From: Bacillota bacterium
GTDB taxonomy: Bacteria; Bacillota; Desulfotomaculia; Desulfotomaculales; Desulfohalotomaculaceae
Reading direction: 5' to 3'
DNA length: 64,000 nt
NCBI GenBank assembly: GCA_009711615.1
Contig: VENI01000005.1
Span: 248,001-312,000 of the forward strand
The notes beneath the pieces are model-generated. The model was not told where the DNA came from. It saw only the letters and a program-made list of their open reading frames with translations, and searched no databases. Shown in pieces: positions 44,272-54,719 of this stretch (positions within the stretch are counted from its first letter, which is position 1; every line of letters begins with the position of its first letter). The translations under genes were made by a program, and so were the position numbers.

Positions 44272-44795
44272 TTTACTGTGGGTCAAATTGTGTGGTTTAA
44301 CATTTCAAGTCATTTAAAGCATCATTAATATCCATTTTATTCTTATAAAACCTTTTAGAGATCATGGCATCAAAAGAATCCGCTATACTTATTATCCTGG
44401 CAGCCAATGGAATATCATCACCTCTTAGACCATAAGGGTAACCATTACCGTCATAACGCTCATGGTGAGATATTACTATTTCGGCTGTTTTATTTAGCCC
44501 ATGTCTAGTTAATATTTCGCTTCCCATTTTTGAATGTTCTTTAACTAGTTCCCATTCAATTTGCATTAGTATTTGCTTCTTATTCAATATTGTGTTTGGT
44601 ATACTATGTTTCCCAATATCATGTAATAGTGCAGCTAAGTATAGTTGATTTTTAAATTAATCATTCATTCCAAGAGCTGTTGCTAATTCACATGAGTACC
44701 TGGCAACCTGATAACTATGCCTTCGGGTGATTAAATTTAAGTCATTAATATATGCTTTAAGAATTTTACACCTAAAAATACCCCCAAAATAATGG
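44272..44795 (-). pseudogene. HD-GYP c-di-GMP phosphodiesterase, inactivated by stop codons
   Basis: The minus strand reads LNLITRRHSYQVARYSCELA, TALGMND, a TAA (44658-44660), then FKNQLYLAALLHDIGKHS, HHERYDGNGYPYGLRGDD and ADSFDAMISKRFY, then a second TAA (44297-44299) before TTQFDPQ. The HD and GYP residues survive but the two in-frame stops cut the domain. No upstream sensor domain was found. It lies directly downstream of a c-di-GMP riboswitch. Confidence 0.88.
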
Positions 44796-44857
44796 AGGCA
44801 AACTAAGGGGACTTAAATATTACGTGAAGGAATTATGTGATATACGTGGTGTTAATG

Positions 44858-44946
44858 ACTCCATGGCAGCCTGGCAATCATACCTAATTTTAATAGGCTT
44901 AGATCCATAGCTTTGCGTCCCTATCTTTCGATAAGTTTGCCGTTTT
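44858..44946 (-). ncRNA. cyclic di-GMP-I (GEMM) riboswitch
   Basis: The minus strand holds the GEMM pattern: CGGCAAAC, a short stem capped by GAAA (TTATC-GAAA-GATAG), the invariant GGGACGCAAAGC, the TATGGATCTAAGCC stretch, and ATGATTGCCAGGCTGCC closing the basal stem with CGGCA. The tetraloop and its receptor are both in place. It sits about 60 bases upstream of the HD-GYP pseudogene, so it once let c-di-GMP control a c-di-GMP-degrading enzyme. From 44947 to 45208 no other feature was seen. Confidence 0.87.
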
Positions 44947-45208
44947 CATTTTTATAGTACTTTAGTCCTAGAAAAAGACCATATTCTACATATTATACCT
45001 ACAATAACTAATTTTCAACACGTTTAAACACTTTTGTATTAAATAACTATTCCAATACAGCATGTCACTATTCCGCGACGGCATAATTAATCACTAACTT
45101 TTTATATGTATTGACTATTCCACATCTAAAGGTTTTTGTGGATTTCTGTAGAATAATAATAGTTAGAAGTCCAATTATTTTTAATTATGTATCATTCGGG
45201 GTGTTAGT

Positions 45209-46861
45209 GTGAAATTTCCTTTGTTAGAATACCGTAATACAGTTATTAAAGATTTTGTCTTAATTGCAACTATTTTAATAATCACCTTTTTTTTATCAAC
45301 TCAATTGGACTTGTTTGAAAAAACACATGATCTAATACATGTTTTAGAAAATTTATTCGTTACCAGTGTCTTATTTAGTATGGTCCTTATTTTGTTATCT
45401 ATTTATAGATACATAAAATTTGTTGGGGAGATTGACCGTCGACAAGCGTTAGAGCAAAAGTTAAAATTTGTTGACGATCGGTATAAAACAATCTACTATG
45501 AAACATTAAATCCGGTTTTTACTGTAGATCAAAAAGGCAATTACCTTGCTGCCAACCCAGCCGGTCTAGATTTTCTTGAATGTAACCCTAGTGAGTTAAT
45601 AGCTAAAAATATATGGGATACGGCTCCACCTGATAAAATTGAAGAAATGAAACAACGGCATTCCCCCTTCTTAGAACGAAGAACCGTTGAAACAGACTAT
45701 TTAGTTAATGGAAAAGTAAAAACATTATTACTAAATGTACTTCCCATTAGTAATGGAGACGAAACCTACTTATACGGCATCGGACATGATATCACAGAAC
45801 GAAAACAAACTGAACAACAACTAAAATATTATGCTTTGCATGACCATCTTACAGGTTTGAAAAACAGAGCTTACTTTGAACAGAAATTGGAGTACTATAA
45901 GGCAACCGATACTACTATTGGTATAGTATTAATCGATTTAGACGGGTTAAAGCTAATTAATGATACCTTGGGGCATCCTGCAGGTGATAATTATTTAATC
46001 ATAATTGCTGAAACACTTATAAAAAATTACGGAAGTTATTATGAATTGGCACGGATAGGTGGCGATGAATTTGCAATACTTATCCCTAATGCTAATAAAG
46101 ACATTCTAGAATCTGTATGCAATAATATTGAACAACTGGTGGATAATTATAATGAATCTAACAACAGTAATATCAGTATTTCTTTAGGTCACGCATGTCA
46201 AGGAAAAGGTTTAGCCAGTGTTTATGATGTGTTTAAAGAAGCAGACAACCAAATGTATCGCCGTAAATTACACAGAAAACAAAGTAATAGAAACGCCATT
46301 ACTCAGACACTTGTTAATGCATTGGAAGCTAGAGATTTTAACACCGAAGGCCACTGCGAACGTCTGGAATTATTAATCACTAAAATTGCTGAAGCATTTA
46401 AAATGTCATCAAGTACTATTTACGATCTAAAACTTTTTGCCCGTTTCCATGATATAGGAAAGGTCGGTATATCAGACCAAATTCTTTTTAAGCCAGGACG
46501 ATTAACTAAAAGTGAATTTATTGAAATGCAACGCCATAGTGAAATTGGTTATAGAATAGCCCAATCTTCACTAGACCTTGCTCCAATAGCTGAATGGATA
46601 TTAAAACATCATGAATGGTGGAACGGGAAAGGCTATCCCCTTGGTTTAAAAGGGGAGCAAATACCCCTTGAGAGCCGTATTCTTTCTATTATAGATGCAT
46701 ATGATGCCATGACCAACACTCGGCCTTACCGTAAACCATTAACACATGAAGAGGCTGTGGCAGAACTGCAGCGCTGTGCAGGCACCCAGTTTGACCCGAA
46801 GTTAACACCGATAATTATTGATATCTTAGAAGAAATTCACTCTAAAGATAGTCATAAATGA
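45209..46861 (+). CDS. PAS-GGDEF-HD-GYP c-di-GMP metabolism protein
   Basis: A 550-residue membrane protein: two membrane segments at about 16-32 and 45-65, a PAS domain (about 85-195, ending DITERKQTEQQ), a GGDEF domain with the intact signature RIGGDEFAIL near residue 290, and an HD-GYP domain with HDIGKVG, HHEWWNGKGYP and DAYDAM. Both the synthesis and hydrolysis motifs look intact, so net activity would depend on the sensor. It starts at GTG behind GGGGTG. It is an intact relative of the dead HD-GYP gene next door. Confidence 0.93.
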   Translation: MKFPLLEYRNTVIKDFVLIATILIITFFLSTQLDLFEKTHDLIHVLENLFVTSVLFSMVLILLSIYRYIKFVGEIDRRQALEQKLKFVDDRYKTIYYETLNPVFTVDQKGNYLAANPAGLDFLECNPSELIAKNIWDTAPPDKIEEMKQRHSPFLERRTVETDYLVNGKVKTLLLNVLPISNGDETYLYGIGHDITERKQTEQQLKYYALHDHLTGLKNRAYFEQKLEYYKATDTTIGIVLIDLDGLKLINDTLGHPAGDNYLIIIAETLIKNYGSYYELARIGGDEFAILIPNANKDILESVCNNIEQLVDNYNESNNSNISISLGHACQGKGLASVYDVFKEADNQMYRRKLHRKQSNRNAITQTLVNALEARDFNTEGHCERLELLITKIAEAFKMSSSTIYDLKLFARFHDIGKVGISDQILFKPGRLTKSEFIEMQRHSEIGYRIAQSSLDLAPIAEWILKHHEWWNGKGYPLGLKGEQIPLESRILSIIDAYDAMTNTRPYRKPLTHEEAVAELQRCAGTQFDPKLTPIIIDILEEIHSKDSHK

Positions 46862-46864
46862 GAA

Positions 46865-46905
46865 ATGCCACTTGGCCATTTTAAGGACAGGTGGCATGTT
46901 TTGTT
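46865..46905 (+). terminator. terminator between GGDEF and chemoreceptor genes
   Basis: ATGCCAC (46865-46871) pairs with GTGGCAT (46891-46897), followed by T-rich GTTTTGTT. It lies just after the plus-strand stop. Confidence 0.6.
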
Positions 46906-46955
46906 CGTTGATCAAGTGATGGAGTATCTATTGCTGCACCGGCATAATAGTATCA

Positions 46956-48140
46956 TTAAACTTTAAATCCTTTCACCGTTTTACGTAATTCCTCAGCCAT
47001 TTGGCTTAGCTTCTCTGCAGAATCGCTTACTTTATTTACTATCTCCAGATCCTGTTCAGCAGAAGCTGTTATCTCTTCTGACGATGCTGCAATTTCTTGA
47101 TTAGATGCTGTTATATTTTGAATTTTTGAATTTAAATCTTGCACCATATTGGTAATATCAAAAAATATACTGGCTGATTCTTCTATGTATTCTACATTTT
47201 CATTAACCTCATTTTCACCAGATTCCATCTCTATATTGGCTTGGTTTACTTTTTCCTGTACTTTACTAATTAGTTCTCTTATCTCATTAGTCGCCCCGGC
47301 TGATTGATCAGCTAACTTCTGAACTTCGCCTGCCACAACTGCAAAGCCTCGACCATGTTCTCCTGCACGGGCTGCTTCTATAGATGCATTAAGGGCTAAA
47401 AGGTTAACCTGTTCTGAAATGGTATAAATAGTTTCTGTTACACGACCTATATTAGCTGAAGTTTCCTTCATTTCATGAAAAGACTTTGTGGCGTGTTGTA
47501 TTGTTCTCTGCATATTGCTTATTTGTGACATAATAGTCTCAAGAGATTTCTGACCTGATTCTGATACATTATTTAACTTTTCAAAGGTTTCTGCTATTAC
47601 TTCGGTATGCCCGGAAGTTTCATTTACACTATTACTTACATTATCCACCGCTGCAGCAATGTTTTCTCCAGATTCCTTGGCAGTATCACTAATCTTATTC
47701 AAGCTGGTACTGTAATTATTAATATTGTTAGACTGTTTATTTATATCACCAATTAAATCATTAAGGTTAGTTTTCATGCTATTAATTTGGTTAAATACTA
47801 CTCCAAATTCACCTTGGTAATTCTCTTTCACCTCTACAGTCAAATTTCCTGAACTAATTTCTTTTAAAACATCGGTTATTTTTGCAATTGGGATTAAAAT
47901 AAAACGGCTCAGAAAAAACATCATAATTGAAGTTACTACCGCTAAGCTTACTGCAGTATTTATATACACCCCAATATGACCACTTACTAATCCAAGGCTG
48001 ATAATAAATTTGTTTATTGCCTGGGATATAGGAGAACTGATTGTGATAGACAGGACTATAGCCACTATAATTCTAAATTTTAATGAATGCCAAAAAGGAA
48101 GCTTGTTAAATAAGTTTGCTTTATTAATTATGTTAGTCAC
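46956..48140 (-). CDS. short methyl-accepting chemotaxis protein without large sensor domain
   Basis: A 394-residue chemoreceptor with two closely spaced membrane segments (about 23-45 and 55-82) and almost no extracellular part. A HAMP domain and signalling domain follow, with the tip [21 protein letters not shown]. It may sense membrane state or internal signals, or act with a partner protein. Start codon and ribosome site are ordinary (AGGGGTGACTAAC). A terminator separates it from the Ig-like gene upstream. Confidence 0.9.
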   Translation of the reverse strand: MTNIINKANLFNKLPFWHSLKFRIIVAIVLSITISSPISQAINKFIISLGLVSGHIGVYINTAVSLAVVTSIMMFFLSRFILIPIAKITDVLKEISSGNLTVEVKENYQGEFGVVFNQINSMKTNLNDLIGDINKQSNNINNYSTSLNKISDTAKESGENIAAAVDNVSNSVNETSGHTEVIAETFEKLNNVSESGQKSLETIMSQISNMQRTIQHATKSFHEMKETSANIGRVTETIYTISEQVNLLALNASIEAARAGEHGRGFAVVAGEVQKLADQSAGATNEIRELISKVQEKVNQANIEMESGENEVNENVEYIEESASIFFDITNMVQDLNSKIQNITASNQEIAASSEEITASAEQDLEIVNKVSDSAEKLSQMAEELRKTVKGFKV

Positions 48141-48257
48141 CCCTAATAGATAGTAATATTTGTAATCTAATTAATATAGTATATTATTTCCCCCACAACA
48201 TTCAACAGAACGTGTATGATTCAGAATATTAAATATTTAGCTTCAAAACTTTCCTTA

Positions 48258-48295
48258 CTAAAAAGCAGTCCAGTAATTTTTCACTGAACTGCTTT
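48258..48295 (-). terminator. terminator after the Ig-like protein gene
   Basis: AAAGCAGTTCAGT and ACTGGACTGCTTT (minus strand, one mismatch) form a 12-13 bp stem followed by a T run. It lies immediately beyond the stop at 48303. Confidence 0.75.
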
Positions 48296-48302
48296 GTCCT
48301 GC

Positions 48303-49205
48303 CTAATCTTCTTCTGTTGTAAACCGCCAGATAAACTCTTCAAAATTATCGCCATCTTCATTCTCTAAAATATCTTCATCAAGTTCAATCTTGTATCTGC
48401 AATCGTATTCTAATTTGTCCTCTAATTCAATCATTAGCTCGCTATCATCAATATCAATGTCCTTTATTTCAAGATTTTCATCATCTGTTAGATTGGTTAC
48501 AGTTATCCCCTCTAAAACATCTTTAATATCCCTCACCGGCTGTATTCCCTGATTAAATTTAATGATTAATTCATCTATGTCAACGTCTACATTATGTTCA
48601 TAATTATTAGGTTCTAAACTTTCCACAGACAATTGTTCTTCATTGTCTTTTTCTGTTGTAAAATACCAGTAAATTACTCCAAAATTGCGGCCATCTTCAT
48701 CTTTTAACATGTTTGCATCAATTTTTATTATATATCTGGAATCATATTCTAATATGTCTTCCGTAGTAATTGTTAGTTCGTTACCATTAATATTTACATC
48801 TTCAACTGCAACTGATTCATTATCTTCCATTTTAATAATAGTTGTTCCAGCCAAAACATCATCTAGATCCCCCACCGGCTCTATATCATCATTAAATTTG
48901 ATAGTTAGTTCGTCTGTATCCACATATACATCCCAGTTTTGATTTAGCTCTCCAGGAAATAACTCTCCTCTATTTACCGGATAACAAAATCTTTGATAAG
49001 GATATCCATTTTCCCAACCCCACTTAGCCATTTTTTGCAATTGTTTATAATACTGATGCCCAAATTTCGCATTATTTTCAAACTTCTGTGCTTTTTTAAA
49101 CAGTTGTTTTTCCATAACCCATTGAGGTGGTGCAGCCGTTGCAGCACTGGCCACAAGAAGGGTCATTACAATAGTAATAACTACTAGCAATAAATTTTTT
49201 CTCAT
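48303..49205 (-). CDS. secreted protein with two SbsA-type Ig-like (Big_5) repeats
   Basis: ATG 49205 follows a GGGGG site. Residues 1-25 form a signal peptide ending ATAAPP. A basic linker (to about 85) is followed by two repeats of about 95 residues, each with the pattern (V)DVDxDELxIKFN, a middle VTNL/IKM strand, ELxIE, YKIELDxxxL and a WRFTTE end. The repeats are strongly acidic and typical of cell-surface or S-layer-associated Ig-like domains, which often bind calcium. No enzymatic domain is seen. It lies beside chemoreceptors but its role is unknown. Confidence 0.8.
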   Translation of the reverse strand: MRKNLLLVVITIVMTLLVASAATAAPPQWVMEKQLFKKAQKFENNAKFGHQYYKQLQKMAKWGWENGYPYQRFCYPVNRGELFPGELNQNWDVYVDTDELTIKFNDDIEPVGDLDDVLAGTTIIKMEDNESVAVEDVNINGNELTITTEDILEYDSRYIIKIDANMLKDEDGRNFGVIYWYFTTEKDNEEQLSVESLEPNNYEHNVDVDIDELIIKFNQGIQPVRDIKDVLEGITVTNLTDDENLEIKDIDIDDSELMIELEDKLEYDCRYKIELDEDILENEDGDNFEEFIWRFTTEED

Positions 49206-49208
49206 CAC

Positions 49209-49508
49209 TTCAACCCCCTATTCTTATCCCAACTTTCTTAAAATCCATTTCATTATCTATCTCTGCCCTCCTTCTTAATATATTCACTGATACCATACGG
49301 AATTTTTGATTGTTTTCTGGGGGTAGCAATAACACAAATACAAATCTTTATTAATAAAAACATTTAAAGGAAAATCTAAATTATTTATGCTGTTTTAAAT
49401 AACATTTGTCATTTTCAAACATAGAATAAATATACTTAATATAGAGCTTTTTTATGGAATGCTTAAGGAGGGAACTAAAAAAATTTAAAAAACTAAGGAG
49501 GAAAAAGA
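49209..49508. other. divergent intergenic region
   Basis: This 300-base AT-rich gap lies between the divergent Ig-like and DUF4013 genes and should contain both promoters. No ORF or structured RNA was recognised. A GGAGG-type site (49496-49500) belongs to the plus-strand gene. Confidence 0.5.
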
Positions 49509-50162
49509 ATGTTAAACTTTTCTGACCCAACTAAGGATGAAAAATGGATAGTGAAAATTCTCATTGGTGGTCTATTAACTCTTGTGCCTATTCTTAATAT
49601 TATCACTGGTTTCTTTGCAACTGGTTATTTAGTACAAAACATGTATAAAGGCACACAAAATGAAGAAGGCCTGCCAGAATGGTCAGGTAACTGGGGAAAG
49701 CACTTTTTATTGGGAATTAAGTATACGATAATGATGTTTATTTATATGCTTATTCCAATCATCATTTCTATAATTGGCGGTGTTGGGGCAGTAACTACCA
49801 TGTCACTAGCCGAAAACGGGATTGCTGCCATCTTATCTTTAGGTGGAATAGTATTTTTGAGTTTTATTTTAGCGCTGGCAATTGGCTTTATTACCCCTAT
49901 GGCTGTAACCCATTCTATTGTTCAAGGTACATTTGGCTCAGCTTTCCATTTTAGCGCAATCTTTAATAAAATTAAAGCTGTTTTCGGACAGTATTTAATA
50001 ACTTACCTTTCCCAAATTGTTATTGGGGTTCTAACTGTAATAATATTAGGTATGATTCCTCTTATTGGTTGGATATTAATACCCTTTGCCTCATTCTATC
50101 TCATGGCAGCATATAGTAAAATGTATGGTAACTTATACACTGATAGCAAAGACCAAAAATAG
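49509..50162 (+). CDS. DUF4013-type membrane protein
   Basis: A 217-residue integral membrane protein starting MLNFSDPTKDEKWIVKILIG, with LVPILNIITGFFATGYLVQN and about five hydrophobic segments. This start and the GLPEWSGNW loop are typical of DUF4013 proteins, whose function is not known. Start follows AAGGAGG. It is convergent with the Amt-chemoreceptor gene and separated from it by a strong terminator. Confidence 0.8.
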   Translation: MLNFSDPTKDEKWIVKILIGGLLTLVPILNIITGFFATGYLVQNMYKGTQNEEGLPEWSGNWGKHFLLGIKYTIMMFIYMLIPIIISIIGGVGAVTTMSLAENGIAAILSLGGIVFLSFILALAIGFITPMAVTHSIVQGTFGSAFHFSAIFNKIKAVFGQYLITYLSQIVIGVLTVIILGMIPLIGWILIPFASFYLMAAYSKMYGNLYTDSKDQK

Positions 50163-50180
50163 ATTAACAGAGAGCACAAT

Positions 50181-50211
50181 TTAACGCCACAGTTAATAGC
50201 TGTGGCGTTAA
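50181..50211. terminator. bidirectional terminator, perfect 12-bp palindrome
   Basis: TTAACGCCACAG (50181-50192) pairs perfectly with CTGTGGCGTTAA (50200-50211) over a 7-base loop, between convergent genes. Confidence 0.85.
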
Positions 50212-50218
50212 TCATAAC

Positions 50219-52276
50219 CTATACTACTCCGGCGTTCAGTTTATACTCTTTTATCAAGTTTTTTATTTCTTTTGCCATCTCAGCTAAATTTTGAGTTGCA
50301 TCTGTTGTTTCTTTTATGATTGAAACAATTTGTTCCGTTGATTCTACCAGGATATTTGTAGCATCGTTGGTAAATTCAGCCCTTTGGCTGGTTTTATTTA
50401 TCATATCTGTTGTATTCCTAATTTCCTCTATTATCTTATCAAAAGAGTTTTTAGTGCTATGTACAGCTGCTGTACCTTTTTCAATCTCTTTGGATGTCGT
50501 CTCCATTTTCTCTGCAACCCCACTAGTATTATCTCTTACATCTTGAATGATTGCCGAAATCTCCTTAGCAGAATCAGAAGATTTTTCAGCTAGATCTTTG
50601 ATCTCACTTGCTATCACGGCAAATCCACCGCCCTGTTCACCAACCCTGGCCGACTCTATAGAGGCATTTAAAGCTAATATATTTGTCCTCTCTGATATTT
50701 CATGAATAAAGTCAGTGATTTCGCTAATCTTACTAGAACTCTTCACGAGCTGGTTAATTACTAATTCCATGTTTCTTGATTCATAACTAATATTCTTCAT
50801 TCGGTTTTCCACATCATTAACATTTTCATTTCCTTGTGTTGCTGCAGCACTAACATTGCTTGACATGTTAACCATTTGCGCGGCATCTTGGGCCGTCTTT
50901 TCTGACAGGGATGTCACCTGTTGGGTTGTTGCCGATATTTCTTGAATCGATGAAAATATTTCTTCATTAGAGTGATAAAGATTTTTACTATGCTTTGCCA
51001 AAGCATTGGAATTATCTCTTAGTTTCATGGATAACTCGAATTGTTTTCTTGATACATCCTGAAGTTTTGAGAGCAAGTTTCCGTAACTATGTTCAGATGC
51101 ATCTAGACCTTGTTCTTCCTCCTCTTTTGATACCCTCAGTGTAAAGAGCTTATCCGCTATAGTAAATAATATAAAGCTAGCTACACAAGTCCAAATAAAT
51201 ACTGCAGCAACCCCAATTAATTGTGTTAAAAGCAATTCTGTTCCACCGTTATATAAAAGTCCACCATCAATGGCAAAAACACCTACCATTACAGTACCAA
51301 AAGCACCACAGACACCGTGTACTGTTACCGCTCCCACAGGATCATCAATTTTTAATTTGCATTCAATAAACCTAGATGCAACAATAGATAATGCACCGGC
51401 CATACTACCAATCACTATGGCCCCTACAGAGTTAACGGCTGCACATCCGGCAGTAATACCAACTAAACCAGCTAATGCACCATTAAGAGTTCCAGTTACA
51501 TTTACTTTACCACTTTGTATTCTTGCGGTTATCATCGCAAATATAGCACCTGTAGCTGCAGCTAAATTTGTATTAATTGCAATAGTAGCAATGGTTGGAG
51601 TTGTCCCTGAAAGTGTGCTGCCACCGTTAAAACCAAACCAACCAAACCATAAAATGAATACACCTAATGCTACAAAAACAATGTTACTCCCAGGTATATC
51701 GTTAACAGAACCATCCTCATTATATTTGCCGATACGTGGACCAATAACATAAGCACCAACTAACGCAGCCCATCCACCTACTGAATGCACGACAGTAGAT
51801 CCGGCAAAATCTATCATGCCCAAGTTCTGTAACCAACCTCCACCCCAAACCCAGTGCCCTATTACAGGATAACCGATTGCGGAAATAAATACAGCAACTA
51901 TAATATAGGCAAAAAATTTAATTCTTCCCGCTAAGGCACCAGAAACAATAGTAGCTGCTGTTGTTGCAAATACCGTTTGAAACAGTACAAAGGCCTCAAG
52001 CGGTATCGACAACCCTAGGTGTTCAAAACTACCTGATACACCTAGGGAAGGCACTCCTATGATACTTAGTTTATCCACTCCATACATTAAGCCAAAACCC
52101 ACTAACCAAAACACAAACGTACCTGCTGCAAAATCCATTAAGTTCTTCATTACAATATTGGCAGTATTTTTAGTTTGTATTAAGCCTGCTTCCAACATGC
52201 CAAAACCAGCTTGCATGAAAAAAACCAGGAATGCTGAAATTAGCACCCATAAGGTATCAATACTTTGAATTGCCAT
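50219..52276 (-). CDS. ammonium transporter fused to a chemoreceptor signalling domain (Amt-MCP)
   Basis: Residues 1 to about 395 are a complete Amt/Mep/Rh channel: [11 protein letters not shown] in the first helix, GHWVWGGGW, the twin-His residues in STVVHSVGG and AVTVHGVCG, and [18 protein letters not shown]. The regular Amt tail ([19 protein letters not shown]) then leads into a coiled coil and a chemoreceptor signalling domain (about 430-685) with the tip [21 protein letters not shown]. There is no HAMP domain. The frame is continuous and 685 residues long. It should report ammonium occupancy or flux to CheA, in a cell that also fixes nitrogen nearby. Fusion is seen directly; signalling role is inferred. 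Confidence 0.93.
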   Translation of the reverse strand: MAIQSIDTLWVLISAFLVFFMQAGFGMLEAGLIQTKNTANIVMKNLMDFAAGTFVFWLVGFGLMYGVDKLSIIGVPSLGVSGSFEHLGLSIPLEAFVLFQTVFATTAATIVSGALAGRIKFFAYIIVAVFISAIGYPVIGHWVWGGGWLQNLGMIDFAGSTVVHSVGGWAALVGAYVIGPRIGKYNEDGSVNDIPGSNIVFVALGVFILWFGWFGFNGGSTLSGTTPTIATIAINTNLAAATGAIFAMITARIQSGKVNVTGTLNGALAGLVGITAGCAAVNSVGAIVIGSMAGALSIVASRFIECKLKIDDPVGAVTVHGVCGAFGTVMVGVFAIDGGLLYNGGTELLLTQLIGVAAVFIWTCVASFILFTIADKLFTLRVSKEEEEQGLDASEHSYGNLLSKLQDVSRKQFELSMKLRDNSNALAKHSKNLYHSNEEIFSSIQEISATTQQVTSLSEKTAQDAAQMVNMSSNVSAAATQGNENVNDVENRMKNISYESRNMELVINQLVKSSSKISEITDFIHEISERTNILALNASIESARVGEQGGGFAVIASEIKDLAEKSSDSAKEISAIIQDVRDNTSGVAEKMETTSKEIEKGTAAVHSTKNSFDKIIEEIRNTTDMINKTSQRAEFTNDATNILVESTEQIVSIIKETTDATQNLAEMAKEIKNLIKEYKLNAGVV

Positions 52277-52348
52277 ACCTTTACTCCCTCCCGCAAAACA
52301 CTATATAAGAAGACCATAGCCCCTTTTGTACCCAATCTTAATGCATCA

Positions 52349-52384
52349 AAAAAGGGCGACTTTACAATTAAGTAAAGTCACCCT
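52349..52384 (-). terminator. terminator downstream of the mod/amidotransferase genes
   Basis: GGGCGACTTTAC (52355-52366) pairs with GTAAAGTCACCC (52373-52384); on the minus strand the stem is followed by six T. It separates the amidotransferase gene from the Amt-MCP gene. From 52385 to 52626 only a weak AGACACC/GATGTCT hairpin (52551-52577) is visible. Confidence 0.85.
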
Positions 52385-52626
52385 AGACTTATCTCTTCAA
52401 TCCTCATTGATTGAACTTAGTATCTACATTATTTGATATTATGGGCAGGGAAAATGCTTCCATTGGATCGTAATTATATACTACTTTTTGTAATATTTCA
52501 ATAGATTTAAATGTATACATGTTCTGAGTTATTACTACTTAAATAAACTTAGACACCCTTCTAAATGAAAGATGTCTCCGTTTGTTAATATCTTTGATTA
52601 CTATGTAGTCATAATCAATTATACTT

Positions 52627-53328
52627 TTATAAAACTTCTATCTTATTTAATAAATTAGTGCATAAATCATCTTGCATCATAATTAATTCCTTCTCTGCAA
52701 GCATCTCTTCAGATGATTGAATATAATTCCCTTCTGTAATTTCATCTCTGCAGTTGTCAATTAATTTTTTAACACTTTGTTCTGTAACTTCTACATGAAA
52801 TTGCAAGCCAATAACCTTGTTGTTATAATTAAACGCTTGATTTCTACATCCTTCACTGCTGGCCAAATGAGTTGCTCCATCGGGAATCTCAAAGGTATCT
52901 CCATGCCAGTGAAAAGTATTAAATTCCTTTGGCAAAGTCTTAAAAACCGGGGAGTCTTTTGCATTTTGGTTCATCACCACAGGATGCCAACCGATTTCTT
53001 TATCTGTATTCTTATAAACCCGGGCACCTAACACATCCGCTATCAATTGAGCCCCTAGACAGATCCCTAACACCTTTTTATTACTTTTTATGGCCTGCTC
53101 AATAAATATTTTCTCTTCTTTTAGCCATGGATACTTATCTTCCTCATAGGTACTCATTAATCCACCAAGAATTATTAACCAATCAAATTCAGAAGTAGAT
53201 ATAAATCCTTCGTTTGCAAACAACTGGGTTCTTGATATGCTGTGACCTTTATTGTTAGCCCATTTTTCAATATTAGCTAAATCTTCGAAAGGAATATGTT
53301 GTAAATAATGGATTCTCATTTTCTTCAC
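52627..53328 (-). CDS. class I glutamine amidotransferase-like protein
   Basis: A 233-residue stand-alone GATase of the GuaA-N/YfeJ type. The nucleophile lies in GICLGAQLIADVLG (Cys about 94), and the catalytic His-x-Glu in GLQFHVEVTE near residue 175. No synthetase domain is attached. Such proteins may act on small amides or gamma-glutamyl compounds. It is the last gene after modABC, 24 bases downstream, and might use glutamine made from fixed nitrogen, though that is inference. Confidence 0.85.
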   Translation of the reverse strand: MKKMRIHYLQHIPFEDLANIEKWANNKGHSISRTQLFANEGFISTSEFDWLIILGGLMSTYEEDKYPWLKEEKIFIEQAIKSNKKVLGICLGAQLIADVLGARVYKNTDKEIGWHPVVMNQNAKDSPVFKTLPKEFNTFHWHGDTFEIPDGATHLASSEGCRNQAFNYNNKVIGLQFHVEVTEQSVKKLIDNCRDEITEGNYIQSSEEMLAEKELIMMQDDLCTNLLNKIEVL

Positions 53329-53352
53329 CCTTACTTCAAAATAGTAACAATA

Positions 53353-54018
53353 TTAAGCACTAGTTATTTTTTGCAAGTTCATTTGTTTAGCTTTACCTTT
53401 TCTTATATTTATAACTTTGTCTCCTAAAAACCTGGCTTCTTCTTCATCATGAGTAACCAATATAAAAGGTATTTGCCATTGCTTATGCAGTTCCTTTAAT
53501 TCTTTTCTCAGATTAATCCTGGTTTTCTTGTCCAATGCACTTAGTGGTTCATCTAATAATAGCAGCTGGGGTTGGGTTACCAGCGCCCTAACTAGGGCAG
53601 CCCTTTGTTTTTCCCCTCCAGAAAGCTGCCGGGGGTATCGACTGGTAAGATGCATGATGCCAAAAGATCTTAGTAGTTCTGCCGGATTAAGTAATCTTGC
53701 AGCCTTACCTTTAGCTTTTATACCGAACATAATGTTTTGCATCACTGTAAGATGCGGAAATAAAGCATAATCTTGAAATAAGTAGCCAACATTTCTATCC
53801 TTAGTGGATATGTCAATTCTATCTTTATAAGAATATAGCTTGTTATTATTAAGTTTAATAATACCTGAAGAAGGTTTCTCTAACCCAGCTAAGCACTGTA
53901 AAACGGTAGTTTTTCCAGCACCAGAATCACCCCATAATACTAATATCTCATTATTAACTTGAAATTCTATATCTAATGTAAAGAACATCAGCTTCTTATT
54001 AATTTTAGCTTCTAGCAT
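53353..54018 (-). CDS. modC: molybdate ABC transporter ATP-binding protein
   Basis: The 221-residue ATPase has Walker A GDSGAGKTT (about 31-39), the Q-loop LFQDYALFPHLT, the signature RQLSGGEKQR near 135 and Walker B LLLLDEPLSALD. It lacks the C-terminal molybdate-binding MOP domain that longer ModC proteins have, so feedback by intracellular molybdate would be missing. It follows modB by 13 bases. Confidence 0.88.
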   Translation of the reverse strand: MLEAKINKKLMFFTLDIEFQVNNEILVLWGDSGAGKTTVLQCLAGLEKPSSGIIKLNNNKLYSYKDRIDISTKDRNVGYLFQDYALFPHLTVMQNIMFGIKAKGKAARLLNPAELLRSFGIMHLTSRYPRQLSGGEKQRAALVRALVTQPQLLLLDEPLSALDKKTRINLRKELKELHKQWQIPFILVTHDEEEARFLGDKVINIRKGKAKQMNLQKITSA

Positions 54019-54031
54019 AAAATCACCGCAC

Positions 54032-54700
54032 TTAATAATTTTGCCGCTTAGCCCAGCGGTTAACCCAATAAATCACCATAAAACTAAAAACAGTTATTAT
54101 TGCCACTAAAGTTCGAGCAGTGGCTTCATCTCCGGAATCAACTGCAAAATAAATTGCCAGGGGAATAGTCTGAGTCTGCCCAGGTATATTACCTGCCACC
54201 ATTAGAGTAGCTCCAAATTCGCCCATGGCCCGGGCAAAGGAAAGTACAACTCCGGAAATTATTCCCGGCATAGCTAGGGGAAGAGTAATAGCAAAAAAAA
54301 TCTTTAATTCCCCTGCACCTAAGGTTCTAGCCGCCTTCTCATAATTAACATCCACACTTTTAAAGGCTGCCCTGGCACTTTGATACATTAAGGGAAAGGA
54401 AACCACTATAGCCGCAAGAACTGCTGCCCACCAAGTAAACACAATTGAAATTCCTAGCGCTTCTAGTTTCTGTCCTATAATACCGTTTTTACCGATGAGT
54501 ATTAGTAGACCATAACCAATAACTGAAGGTGGTAACACCATGGGCAAAGTAATAACTGCTTCCAAAACATCCTTGCCCAGGAAATCCCGGCGAGCTAATA
54601 ATCTAGCTAACGGTAACCCTAAGCAGGTAACAGTCACTACAGCAATTAGTGCTACTCGGACAGATAGTATTATTGGAGTCCAGTCAGTAAGCTGCATCAT
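54032..54700 (-). CDS. modB: molybdate ABC transporter permease
   Basis: A 222-residue permease with about five membrane segments. The binding-protein-dependent transport signature, which contacts ModC, is EKAARTLGAGELKIFFAITL near residues 128-147. It follows PLVLPPSVIGYGLL, typical of ModB. The gene begins 19 bases after modA ends and is followed closely by modC. Confidence 0.92.
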   Translation of the reverse strand: MMQLTDWTPIILSVRVALIAVVTVTCLGLPLARLLARRDFLGKDVLEAVITLPMVLPPSVIGYGLLILIGKNGIIGQKLEALGISIVFTWWAAVLAAIVVSFPLMYQSARAAFKSVDVNYEKAARTLGAGELKIFFAITLPLAMPGIISGVVLSFARAMGEFGATLMVAGNIPGQTQTIPLAIYFAVDSGDEATARTLVAIITVFSFMVIYWVNRWAKRQNY

Positions 54701-54719
54701 TGTTACCTCCTTATCATAC

